Shown: positions 1 through 6,079 of the stretch, piece after piece
Position numbering within the stretch: the first letter of the stretch is position 1
How the letters are laid out: each line of letters opens with the position of its first letter
Assembly: GCA_003219495.1 (NCBI GenBank)
Contig: QHOZ01000147.1
Location: forward strand, 1 to 8,435
DNA from: Verrucomicrobiota bacterium
Lineage (GTDB): Bacteria > Verrucomicrobiota > Verrucomicrobiae > Chthoniobacterales > UBA10450
DNA: 8,435 nt
Reading direction: 5' to 3'
Notes under the pieces: model-generated
The model's database searches: none
What the model was told of the DNA's origin: nothing
Seen by the model: only the letters and a program-made list of their open reading frames with translations
Program-made: the position numbers and the translations under genes

Positions 1-919
1 GCACCCCGACATGACGGTGCGCCGGCCGGACGGCTCCTGGATTTTTCATTTCGTGAATGTGATCGACGACATTGAGATGAAAATCTCGCACGTTATCCGC
101 GGCGAAGATCATCTCTCGAACACGCCCAAGCACATCGAGCTTTATCGCGCACTTGGCGCGACGCCGCCGAACTTCGCGCACATCCCGCTTATATTGAATC
201 GCGACGGCTCGAAGATGAGCAAGCGCGATGAAGGCGCCGCGATTACGACTTACATCGAGCAGGGTTACGCGCCGGAAGCGGTGCGGAATTATCTCTGCCT
301 GCTCGGTTGGTCGCCGAAGGACAATCGAGAAAAGATCGACATCGAGGAAGTGGTGAAGCTTTTTGAACTCGAGAAAATAAATCGCCGCAACGCTGCGTTC
401 GATCTCGACAAATGTTTTTGGCTCAACGGCCAATACATCGCGCAAATGTCGCTCGAGCGTTTCATCGAGCTGGCGCGGCCATTCATGGAGCGCGCGAAGA
501 TCGACATCTCGAATGAAAAATACACCCGCGACGTGCTCGCGATCGTGAAAGAGAAGATCAAACTCTTCAAAGACGTGCCCGAATGGACGAGCTACTTCTT
601 CAAAGAAGAGTACGAATTCGATCCCGAGGCGGTGAAGAAGGTTTTCGGGAAACCAGAAGCGGCCGGGCATTTGAAATCGTTGCGCGAGGAGTTTGCCAAG
701 ATCGACAACTGGGATTTCGCCACGCTCGAAGCGAGCTTGAAATCGCTCGCGCAGAAGATCGGCTGCAAGACCGGCGATCTCGTCCATCCCGCGCGCGTGG
801 GCGTGAGTGGTCGCAGCGTCGGCCCAAGTTTGTATCACATGCTCGAAGTGATGGGGAAAGAGCGCGTGCTGAAACGATTCGATGGAGCTATCGACAAGTT
901 TTCCCGCGTGTCATCCTGA
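1..919 (+). CDS. gltX: Glutamyl-tRNA synthetase, C-terminal part (5' truncated by window edge)
   Basis: This is the 3' part of a cytoplasmic class I aminoacyl-tRNA synthetase that charges tRNA-Glu with glutamate. The reading frame is open from base 2, so the gene starts upstream; the ATG at 11 is internal. About 305 residues are visible of a family that is usually near 470-510. What remains is the end of the catalytic Rossmann fold, with the stretch VIRGEDHLSNTPKHI (near 95-140) typical of GluRS, and the ATP-binding class I signature KMSKR at 212-226 in the context DGSKMSKRDEGAA. After it come the stem-contact region and the all-helical anticodon-binding domain, ending in the family-like HPARVGVSGRSVGPSLYHML. 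The HIGH motif lies outside the window. The last residues (about SRVSS) and the stop codon lie in or next to a repeat arm (909-938), so the native C-terminus may have been altered slightly. The discriminating versus non-discriminating type cannot be judged from this part. Confidence 0.96.
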   Translation, partial: HPDMTVRRPDGSWIFHFVNVIDDIEMKISHVIRGEDHLSNTPKHIELYRALGATPPNFAHIPLILNRDGSKMSKRDEGAAITTYIEQGYAPEAVRNYLCLLGWSPKDNREKIDIEEVVKLFELEKINRRNAAFDLDKCFWLNGQYIAQMSLERFIELARPFMERAKIDISNEKYTRDVLAIVKEKIKLFKDVPEWTSYFFKEEYEFDPEAVKKVFGKPEAAGHLKSLREEFAKIDNWDFATLEASLKSLAQKIGCKTGDLVHPARVGVSGRSVGPSLYHMLEVMGKERVLKRFDGAIDKFSRVSS

Positions 920-1017
920 GCGGAGCGAAGGATCTCACATAAGGTGGTTGATCACGCAATTGAACTAGTGTGACGTTCGCTTTGACCGTGAGATTCCTCG
1001 CTCTGCTCGGAATGACA
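909..1017. repeat. Imperfect inverted-repeat element between gltX and aroE
   Basis: Two 30-base arms, 909-938 and 988-1017, are reverse complements of each other at 25 of 30 positions, counted by hand. They enclose a 49-base centre (939-987) with no coding potential. The left arm starts TGTCATCCTGAGC; the right arm, read on the minus strand, starts TGTCATTCCGAGC. All five differences are transitions (C/T or A/G). Words of this kind (GTCATCCTGAGC...GAAGGATCTC) recur in intergenic regions of many environmental bacterial genomes and are often mistranslated as small proteins. I recall this as general knowledge and could not search for it. The element fills the whole gltX-aroE gap: the left arm contains the gltX stop (917-919) and the right arm ends on the A of the aroE ATG. 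As RNA it would fold into a long imperfect hairpin, which could terminate or attenuate transcription. There is no run of T after the stem, so it is not a standard intrinsic terminator. Confidence 0.8.
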
Positions 1018-1940
1018 TGAAAAAGAAACGTGGAGCGACCAAATCCGTTTACTCGCTCGCGGACTTGAAAAGTTGGCGCGAAATCGATCCGCCAATTCGG
1101 CTCGGCGTTTTTGGCGATCCGGTTGAGCACTCGCTTTCGCCGCAGATGCAAAACGCGGCGTTGAAGCATCACAAGATCGACCTGCAATATTCGCGGTTCC
1201 ACATTTCGCCGGGCGAGCTGCGCGAAGCGCTGGATCAGATTCGAAAGCTCGAATTCGTCGGCGTGAATTTGACGATTCCGCACAAAGTTGCCGCGCTCGA
1301 GCTGCTCGATTCCGTCGAGGACAACGTCAAAACAATCGGCGCGACGAACGTGGTGAAGATCGACAACGGCAAGTTGCGCGGCTTCAACACCGATGGCCGC
1401 GGATTTGGCCGCGCAGTTCGCGAAGAATTTTCGGTCGATCTTCGCGACCTGCGCGTGCTTGTGCTCGGCGCGGGCGGCGCGGCGCGCGCGATTGCGCTTC
1501 AATGCGCGAAAGAAAACTGCGAACGCTTGGTGATTGCGAATGGCACCTTTGAAAAAGGCCAGGCCGTGGTCGATTCGTTGCGCGAGTTTTTTTCCGGCCC
1601 GAAAGTTTTTGGACCAGTGCCGCGCCTGCAAGCGATTGCGTGGGAGGAGCGCGCGTTTCAATTTCAGATTGCGAATGTCGATCTTATCGTGAACGCAACG
1701 CCGGTCGGTTTGAATCGTGGCGATCCTTCGCCGATTCCCGCGCGATTGCTCGCGCCGCACCTGATGGTTTACGACACGATTTACACTGACAAACGCACGC
1801 CATTAGTAGCGGCGGCGGTCGAAGCCGGCGCGCGCGCGACGAACGGATTATCGATGTTGCTGCATCAAGGTGCGCTCGCGTTCGAAATCTGGTTCCAACG
1901 CGAAGCTCCGCTCGAAGTGATGCGGAAAGCGATCAGCTAG
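1017..1940 (+). CDS. aroE: Shikimate dehydrogenase (NADP+)
   Basis: Cytosolic enzyme that reduces 3-dehydroshikimate to shikimate in the aromatic amino acid pathway. The 307-residue protein carries all family landmarks. The shikimate-binding serines are in GDPVEHSLSP (S39, S41). The catalytic lysine is in NLTIPHK (K90) and the catalytic aspartate in GFNTDG (D126). The dinucleotide-binding loop is LGAGGAARA (150-158), followed by VNATPVGL and the C-terminal GLSMLLHQGA with Q284. It is longer than E. coli AroE (272) because of about 27 extra N-terminal residues, including YSLADLKSW. The ATG at 1017 is the only ATG, GTG or TTG between the upstream in-frame stop (966) and the body of the protein. 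It has no Shine-Dalgarno sequence, because the bases before it belong to the inverted repeat; a start further inside is possible. The stop overlaps the proC stop, sharing CTAG. No dedicated promoter is evident, so read-through from gltX or a promoter in the repeat centre is possible. Confidence 0.95.
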   Translation: MKKKRGATKSVYSLADLKSWREIDPPIRLGVFGDPVEHSLSPQMQNAALKHHKIDLQYSRFHISPGELREALDQIRKLEFVGVNLTIPHKVAALELLDSVEDNVKTIGATNVVKIDNGKLRGFNTDGRGFGRAVREEFSVDLRDLRVLVLGAGGAARAIALQCAKENCERLVIANGTFEKGQAVVDSLREFFSGPKVFGPVPRLQAIAWEERAFQFQIANVDLIVNATPVGLNRGDPSPIPARLLAPHLMVYDTIYTDKRTPLVAAAVEAGARATNGLSMLLHQGALAFEIWFQREAPLEVMRKAIS

Positions 1941-2752
1941 GAATTTTCTCGCGCCATTTCCTGGCCGCGCTTTGTCGCGGCTTCGACCGCCGCGATCAAA
2001 CTTTCGCTCGCCCCAAGTTTTTCCATGACGGCAAGTCCAGCTGCGGTGGTGCCGCCTGGCGTTACAACCATTCGGCGCAATTCCTCCGGCGACATTTTCG
2101 ATTCGAGCATGATGTCGGCTGCGCCGCGCGCGGTTTGAATCGCCAGTTCCATCGCGACATCGTTCGCCAGACCCAGTTTCGTTCCGCCGGCGGCGAGCGC
2201 TTCGATTACGGTGTAAATAAACGCGGGGCCACTTCCGCTGAGCGCAGTGACTATGTCCATTTGCGACTCGTCGATCTCAACGGCAACGCCGATTGCGTTG
2301 AAAATTTTCTTCGTAAGATCGACATCTGCGTTGGTGCTGCGGGCTCCGCGCGAAATTCCCGTCGCGCCGCGACAGATCGCGGACGGTGTATTGGTGAGGG
2401 CGCGCAAAATTCGCGCGTCACAAACCTTTTCCATGTTCCCGATGCGAACGCCGCCCGCGAGCGAGACCACGAGTTTGTTTTCCAGTTTCGTTTTGAGCTC
2501 GGTCAAAACCGGTAAGACCATTGGCGGTTTCACGGCGACGAAAATCGTGGCCGCTTTCTCCGCGACCTCAGCGTTCCCGGCGGTTGTTGAAACGCCGGTT
2601 TCGTTTTGCAGCGTCGCGCGCGTCTGCTCGTTGGGCTCGCTGGCGATAATTTGTTCCGGCGGACAAAATTTTGCTCGCATCAAGCCGCGAATGACCGAGC
2701 CGGCGAGTTTTCCTGCGCCGATGAAGCCGAGTTGGTACGTTTGAGAAGCCAT
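1937..2752 (-). CDS. proC: Pyrroline-5-carboxylate reductase
   Basis: Last enzyme of proline biosynthesis: it reduces 1-pyrroline-5-carboxylate to proline with NAD(P)H in the cytosol. The 271-residue length is normal for the family. The N-terminal Rossmann motif is LGFIGAGKLAG (8-18). It is followed by VAVKPP, SLAGGV and RALTNTP, a slightly altered form of the common RxMPNTP. The C-terminal dimerisation domain has ALSGSGPAFIY (near 170-180) and the P5CR signature VVTPGGTTAAGLAVME (229-244). The frame is open further upstream to 2878, but the ATG at 2752-2750 is preferred because the Rossmann strand follows it directly, the extra residues resemble nothing in the family, and a GGAAAA lies just before it. 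The gene is divergent from nadA and convergent with aroE, with a 4-base overlap of stop codons, so no terminator fits between those two. A candidate promoter lies at 2766-2793. Confidence 0.96.
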   Translation of the reverse strand: MASQTYQLGFIGAGKLAGSVIRGLMRAKFCPPEQIIASEPNEQTRATLQNETGVSTTAGNAEVAEKAATIFVAVKPPMVLPVLTELKTKLENKLVVSLAGGVRIGNMEKVCDARILRALTNTPSAICRGATGISRGARSTNADVDLTKKIFNAIGVAVEIDESQMDIVTALSGSGPAFIYTVIEALAAGGTKLGLANDVAMELAIQTARGAADIMLESKMSPEELRRMVVTPGGTTAAGLAVMEKLGASESLIAAVEAATKRGQEMARENS

Positions 2753-2770
2753 CGTTTTCCGCGATATTAT
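2741..2770 (+). promoter_or_regulatory. Candidate sigma-70-type promoter for nadA
   Basis: TTGAGA (2741-2746, five of six bases of the -35 consensus) and TATTAT (2765-2770, five of six of the -10 consensus) are separated by 18 bases. The -35 box lies inside the first codons of proC. Transcription would begin near 2776-2778. That excludes the upstream in-frame ATG at 2774 as the nadA start and favours the ATG at 2837, leaving a leader of about 60 bases. The motif match is seen directly; activity is inference. Confidence 0.45.
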
Positions 2771-2793
2771 TTCATGGTAGCCGCCGCTGTAAA
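2766..2793 (-). promoter_or_regulatory. Candidate promoter for proC, overlapping the nadA promoter
   Basis: On the minus strand TTTACA (2793-2788) and AATAAT (2771-2766) are spaced by 16 bases, each matching five of six consensus bases. The -10 box overlaps the plus-strand -10 box almost completely, so the two polymerases could not bind at once. The predicted start leaves only about 7 bases before the proC ATG, a very short leader. This is weaker than the nadA promoter call. Confidence 0.3.
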
Positions 2794-2805
2794 TTCGCAA
2801 CCTGC

Positions 2806-2848
2806 GCAACGTGACGTTGCATCCGGTTCGAACCGTATGCGCGGTTCG
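2806..2848 (+). promoter_or_regulatory. Cluster of palindromes in the nadA leader
   Basis: Three symmetric elements follow one another. GCAACG-TGA-CGTTGC (2806-2820) is a perfect 6-bp stem with a 3-base loop. CGGTTCGAACCG (2824-2835) is a perfect 12-bp palindrome. CGAACCG (2829-2835) can also pair with CGGTTCG (2842-2848) across the loop TATGCG, which contains the preferred nadA ATG (2837-2839). The second and third structures share the CGAACCG strand and therefore exclude each other. They could be a repressor operator or an RNA switch on translation. I do not recognise them as a known NadR, NrtR or NiaR site. The symmetry is seen directly; the role is inference. Confidence 0.5.
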
Positions 2849-3775
2849 ACTGCCGATCTTGCCAAGGAGTTGCGGCACCTAGCGACTGAGCGGAACGCGG
2901 TCATTCTCGCGCACAACTATCAAGTGCCCGAGCTTCAGGACGTGGCCGATTTCGTCGGCGATTCGTTAGGCCTGAGCTATCAGGCGGCGAAAACGGAAGC
3001 GGACGTGATTCTATTCTGCGGCGTTCATTTCATGGCGGAGACCGCAAAGATCATTAATCCGAACAAGCGCGTCATTCTGCCGGATCTCGAAGCGGGCTGC
3101 TCGCTCTCGGAATCGTGTCCGCCGGAAAAGCTGGCGGAGTTTTTGCAAAAGCACGCCGACAAAAATTATTACGTTATCGCTTACATCAATTGCAGCGCGG
3201 GAGTAAAAGCGCAGTCGGACATCATCTGCACGAGTGGTAACGCGGACAGGATCGTGAATGCCGCGCCGAATGACCGAAACATTCTGTTCGTGCCGGATCA
3301 AAATCTCGGCGCGTGGGTGACGGAGCGGACCGGGCGCGAAATGGATTTGTGGCAGGGCAATTGTTACGTCCACGTCGAATTCACCGCGCGCAGCATCTCG
3401 CGGATTCGCGAAGAATTTCCAGACGCGCTGGTCGTCGCGCATCCGGAATGCACTTACGCGGTTCGCATGCTGGCGGACGAAGTATGCTCGACTGAAAAAA
3501 TGGTCGCGTTCTGCAAAAACTCGCCCGCGAAAGAAATTATTGTCGTCACCGAAGCCGGAATGCTGCACCGGTTGAAGAAAGAGATTCCGGAGAAAACATT
3601 CATTCCGGGGCCGACCGAGAATTGTTTCTGCGGCGAGTGTCGTTACATGAAAATGAACACGCTGGAGAAAGCGTACAACGCACTGCTCAACATGGAGCCC
3701 GAGATCACGTTGCCGGAAGAAATTCGGGCGCAAGCGGAGCTTCCAATTCTTCGGATGCTCGAGCTGAGCCGCTAA
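2837..3775 (+). CDS. nadA: Quinolinate synthase (NadA), [4Fe-4S] enzyme
   Basis: Condenses iminoaspartate with dihydroxyacetone phosphate to quinolinate in de novo NAD synthesis, normally working with L-aspartate oxidase (NadB), which is not in this window. The 312-residue protein resembles the short NadA type: ILAHNYQVPELQDVADFVGDS near the N-terminus, GVHFMAETAKI, DLEAGCSL, VPDQNLGAWV, VAHPEC, and a C-terminal CFCGECRYMKMNTLEK. The likely cluster ligands are C88, C205 and C268, one per pseudo-repeat domain; C263 and C265 make the last group cysteine-rich. The start at 2837 is chosen because it gives a normal N-terminus (ADLAKELRHLATERNAVILAHNYQ follows within a few residues) and agrees with the candidate promoter. 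An in-frame ATG at 2774 would add 21 unremarkable residues and leave only 21 bp to proC. Neither start has a clear ribosome binding site. The gene is divergent from proC. Confidence 0.94.
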   Translation: MRGSTADLAKELRHLATERNAVILAHNYQVPELQDVADFVGDSLGLSYQAAKTEADVILFCGVHFMAETAKIINPNKRVILPDLEAGCSLSESCPPEKLAEFLQKHADKNYYVIAYINCSAGVKAQSDIICTSGNADRIVNAAPNDRNILFVPDQNLGAWVTERTGREMDLWQGNCYVHVEFTARSISRIREEFPDALVVAHPECTYAVRMLADEVCSTEKMVAFCKNSPAKEIIVVTEAGMLHRLKKEIPEKTFIPGPTENCFCGECRYMKMNTLEKAYNALLNMEPEITLPEEIRAQAELPILRMLELSR

Positions 3776-3854
3776 CGCGGCGGTGGTGAGGTTAGGTGAC
3801 GAGACAAAGCAGGAATAATCTTGTCACTCGTCCCTTGTCACTTATCACTTCTGC
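3776..3854. repeat. Non-coding spacer with TTGTCACT repeats and a weak hairpin
   Basis: The nadA stop sits in the loop of a small hairpin, GCCGC-TAAC-GCGGC (3768-3781). Downstream, TTGTCACT occurs at 3821-3828 and 3835-3842, with a related ATCACTT at 3844-3850. An imperfect stem can form between 3798-3807 and 3821-3832: two 5-bp segments separated by a 2-base bulge, with a 13-base loop. There is no T-tract after either hairpin, so a strong intrinsic terminator is not supported. The simple TCACT wording resembles dispersed intergenic repeats of environmental genomes, but this single copy cannot prove it. No promoter for the downstream operon stands out. Confidence 0.45.
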
Positions 3855-5033
3855 GTGGAGCGGCCATCAATCTGGGTCATCATCGTGGTTTTGCTGCTGG
3901 GCGTTTTGTTTTTGCGCGAGCCGCGGTTCCAACGCTCTGAGGAAATATTTTTGCGATGGCTGGTGCGACATTCGCAACCAAGCGCCAAATCGGTGCCAAT
4001 GACGATTGTCGATCTTGGAAAAGAAAATCCGCCCGCGCCACTCGACGCGGCGTTGCTCTTGCAGGGAACGCTCGAATTCAAGCCGACCGTGATTGCGGTT
4101 GAGCCCGTTTTGCAGTGGCCGGATCAAGTGAAAGATCAGGAACAGATCTTCATGGACCAGGCGATGCGCGTGCCAAAGCTCGTGCTCGGTGCGGAGCTCA
4201 CCGCTACCCCTGATCCCGATGCCCCGGTGGCCGAGATCAGCGGTTTCAGCAACGTAACCGGACGCCGCGGCGATCTTCCAACGTTTTCCGGAATCGAGCA
4301 TCAACCCGACGAAGACGTGAGAATTCTTTCCACGCTTGGGTTCATTAATCTGCCGGAGGAAAACGCGAACGAGCTCCACGTGCCGTTGCTGTTTCAATAT
4401 CGCGGCGAGGTGGTTCCGTCGTTTCCCTTGCAGGCGGCTTTGCTCTGGATGCGCATCACGCCGACCGAAGTGAAGATCGACATCGGCTCTGCGATCACGC
4501 TTCCGAACGGAGCAAAAATTCCGATCAACGCCGACGGCACCTTGATGGTGAATCCGCAACTCGCGCAACGAGCGCGCCACATTACGCTGAACGAGCTCTT
4601 GCTCGCGACCCAGCAGCATCAAAGCGGCGCGGCGACCAGCATTCGTCTCGAAGACATTCGCGCTCAACTCATCGTCGCGGGAATAGAATCGAAATCGCCC
4701 GACCTGCTCGCGGCTGCGATCGCCGCGATTCAATCGCAAACGTTCGTTCGCCGCGTCCACTGGACTTTTGATTGCGCGATCGTTCTCATCGTGGCGCTGA
4801 TGAGTGGCGCGTTGCGAAGATTTTCGCGCGTGGATCTAATCATCGGTGCAGTCGCGTTTACCGCCGCCTACTGCTTGATCGCCGTCGGCATTATTTCCGC
4901 TTATTCCATTTGGCTTCCGGGGTGGTTGCCGCTCGGCGCCGTTTGGATCGCAGTCCTCTTCGCGATTGTTTTGCCGAAGCCGAAAGGGGCCGCGCGCACG
5001 GTGACGATCGCCGCGCCACCGCCGACGCCGTGA
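3855..5033 (+). CDS. CHASE2-like sensor membrane protein without output domain
   Basis: A 392-residue predicted inner-membrane protein. An N-terminal hydrophobic segment (about 6-20) is followed by some 280 residues predicted outside the cytoplasm, then three hydrophobic segments (about 307-318, 328-348, 357-374) and an 18-residue tail. The outer region has the layout of a CHASE2 domain: VPMTIVDLGKENPPAP early on, FKPTVIAVEPVLQWPD, and the late stretch beginning TLGFINLPEEN, with VPLLFQYRGEVVPSFPLQAALLW and NADGTLMVNP. CHASE2 plus three helices is known as the extracytoplasmic sensor of bacterial adenylate cyclases, kinases and phosphodiesterases, but no catalytic domain follows here. The GTG start is the only start available after the in-frame stop at 3816; it gives a sensible first membrane segment but has no ribosome binding site. 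The stop overlaps the next start (TGATG), suggesting translational coupling. The ligand and partner are unknown. The family call rests on pattern memory and is moderate. Confidence 0.75.
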   Translation: MERPSIWVIIVVLLLGVLFLREPRFQRSEEIFLRWLVRHSQPSAKSVPMTIVDLGKENPPAPLDAALLLQGTLEFKPTVIAVEPVLQWPDQVKDQEQIFMDQAMRVPKLVLGAELTATPDPDAPVAEISGFSNVTGRRGDLPTFSGIEHQPDEDVRILSTLGFINLPEENANELHVPLLFQYRGEVVPSFPLQAALLWMRITPTEVKIDIGSAITLPNGAKIPINADGTLMVNPQLAQRARHITLNELLLATQQHQSGAATSIRLEDIRAQLIVAGIESKSPDLLAAAIAAIQSQTFVRRVHWTFDCAIVLIVALMSGALRRFSRVDLIIGAVAFTAAYCLIAVGIISAYSIWLPGWLPLGAVWIAVLFAIVLPKPKGAARTVTIAAPPPTP

Positions 5034-6073
5034 TGAATCAGGACGAATCCGCGGCAGCTCACCTCGATCGTCTGCACGCTGGCGGCGTGGTGGACATGCA
5101 TTTCGATCTGTTGATCGATCTTTACGAGAAGCGAAATCAGCCCGGCGTTCTTGTTTCGCATTTCTTGCCGGAGTTCGACGCCGGAAATATCGGTCTCATT
5201 GGCGCCGCGATTTATGTGGAGGACCGCTATCTGCCCGAAATGGGATTGCGTGTCGCGCTCGATCAAATTGCGCGGCTCTACGCTGAAGTCGAACGAAGCG
5301 ATCGGTTCGCGATTTGTAAAACCGGCGCGGAAATCAAACAAGCGCGTGCCGCCAATAAGATCGCGATCATCATCACGTTGGAAGGTGTTGAGCCGATCGG
5401 AGAGGATTTGAATTTGCTCCGAGTGTTTTACGAGCTCGGCTTGCGCATGGTGGGACTGACTCACGCGCGCCGCAATGCCGCCGGCAGCGGTGGAATTTTC
5501 GCGGCAAGCGGTTCGTCTGCAGATGGATTGACTGCGTTGGGCCGGGAAATCGTTCAGGAATGCGAGCGAATCGGCATCATCATCGATCTCGCCCACATCA
5601 ATCCGCGCGGTTTCGAAGAGATTGTCGATCTTACGAAGAAGCCGCTGATCGTTTCGCACACAAACGCGCGAAAATTTTACGACATCGAGCGCAACGTCAG
5701 CGACGAGCAGATCAAAATGATCGGCCAACGCGGTGGCGTGATCGGCTTGAACGCGATTCTTGTCAGCTCAACCGCCGAAAACGCGACGATCGATCGATAC
5801 ATCGACCACCTCGAGCACGTGATCGGTCTCGCCGGGATCGCCGCGGTCGGCATCGGCTTCGATTTTTGCGAATACTTGTTCGAACAGCTTCCGGAGAACG
5901 TGCGCAAAGAACTGGCCGCCAAATTAACCGCGCCCCATTTCATTCCTGATCTCACGAATCATTCGCACGCACGAAATTTTACGCGGACACTGATCGAGCG
6001 CGGGTTTAGTGATGATCAAATTGAGAAAATCCTCCGCGGTAACTGGCTGCGAATCCTTGGAGAGCTTCTTTAG
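5033..6073 (+). CDS. Membrane dipeptidase-type metallopeptidase (family M19)
   Basis: A 346-residue TIM-barrel dizinc peptidase of the renal dipeptidase family, which hydrolyses dipeptides, often with tolerance for a C-terminal D-residue. The metal ligands are visible in order: H23 and D25 in VDMHFD, bridging E117 in ITLEGVEP, H188 in DLAHIN, H209 in IVSHTNAR, and the late acidic residue D277 in GIGFDF. The C-terminal KILRGNWLRIL is also typical (family form: GGNxLRxL). There is no signal peptide or membrane segment, so a cytoplasmic enzyme is likely despite the family name. The ATG shares one base with the stop of the CHASE2 gene; the frame is open further upstream, but that part is only the shadow of the preceding gene. 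The exact substrate is unknown. A role in recycling cell-wall or dietary peptides is inference. Confidence 0.93.
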   Translation: MNQDESAAAHLDRLHAGGVVDMHFDLLIDLYEKRNQPGVLVSHFLPEFDAGNIGLIGAAIYVEDRYLPEMGLRVALDQIARLYAEVERSDRFAICKTGAEIKQARAANKIAIIITLEGVEPIGEDLNLLRVFYELGLRMVGLTHARRNAAGSGGIFAASGSSADGLTALGREIVQECERIGIIIDLAHINPRGFEEIVDLTKKPLIVSHTNARKFYDIERNVSDEQIKMIGQRGGVIGLNAILVSSTAENATIDRYIDHLEHVIGLAGIAAVGIGFDFCEYLFEQLPENVRKELAAKLTAPHFIPDLTNHSHARNFTRTLIERGFSDDQIEKILRGNWLRILGELL

Positions 6074-6079
6074 TTCAAT

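Noticed and set aside
939..987. Small RNA or coding content in the centre of the inverted repeat
   Set aside because: Forty-nine bases with only short restriction-site-like palindromes (TGATCA, CAATTG, ACTAGT); nothing supports a gene or structured RNA.
888..1760. Long minus-strand open frame of 290 codons opposite aroE
   Set aside because: It lies antisense to a gene with complete AroE motifs, is rich in Arg, Ala and His as expected for a GC-rich shadow frame, and begins in the inverted repeat. No recognisable domain.
2774..2836. Upstream in-frame ATG at 2774 as the nadA start
   Set aside because: The added 21 residues are not family-like, there is no ribosome binding site, and the candidate promoter would start transcription just downstream of it. 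Kept as an alternative only.
3768..3832. Intrinsic terminator after nadA
   Set aside because: The hairpins GCCGC-TAAC-GCGGC and 3798-3832 are short or bulged and have no following T-tract.
3867..4760. Minus-strand open frame of 297 codons opposite the CHASE2-like gene
   Set aside because: Basic, low-complexity composition (Arg, Gln, His) without motifs, while the plus strand has a coherent membrane topology and couples to the next gene.
4772..5032. N-terminal extension of the dipeptidase frame to 4772
   Set aside because: The translation is an Arg-rich out-of-frame reading of the CHASE2 gene's membrane segments; the ATG at 5033 fits the family.
4901..5728. Minus-strand open frame of 275 codons across the CHASE2-M19 junction
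   Set aside because: Antisense to the intact M19 metal-ligand motifs and with no family resemblance.
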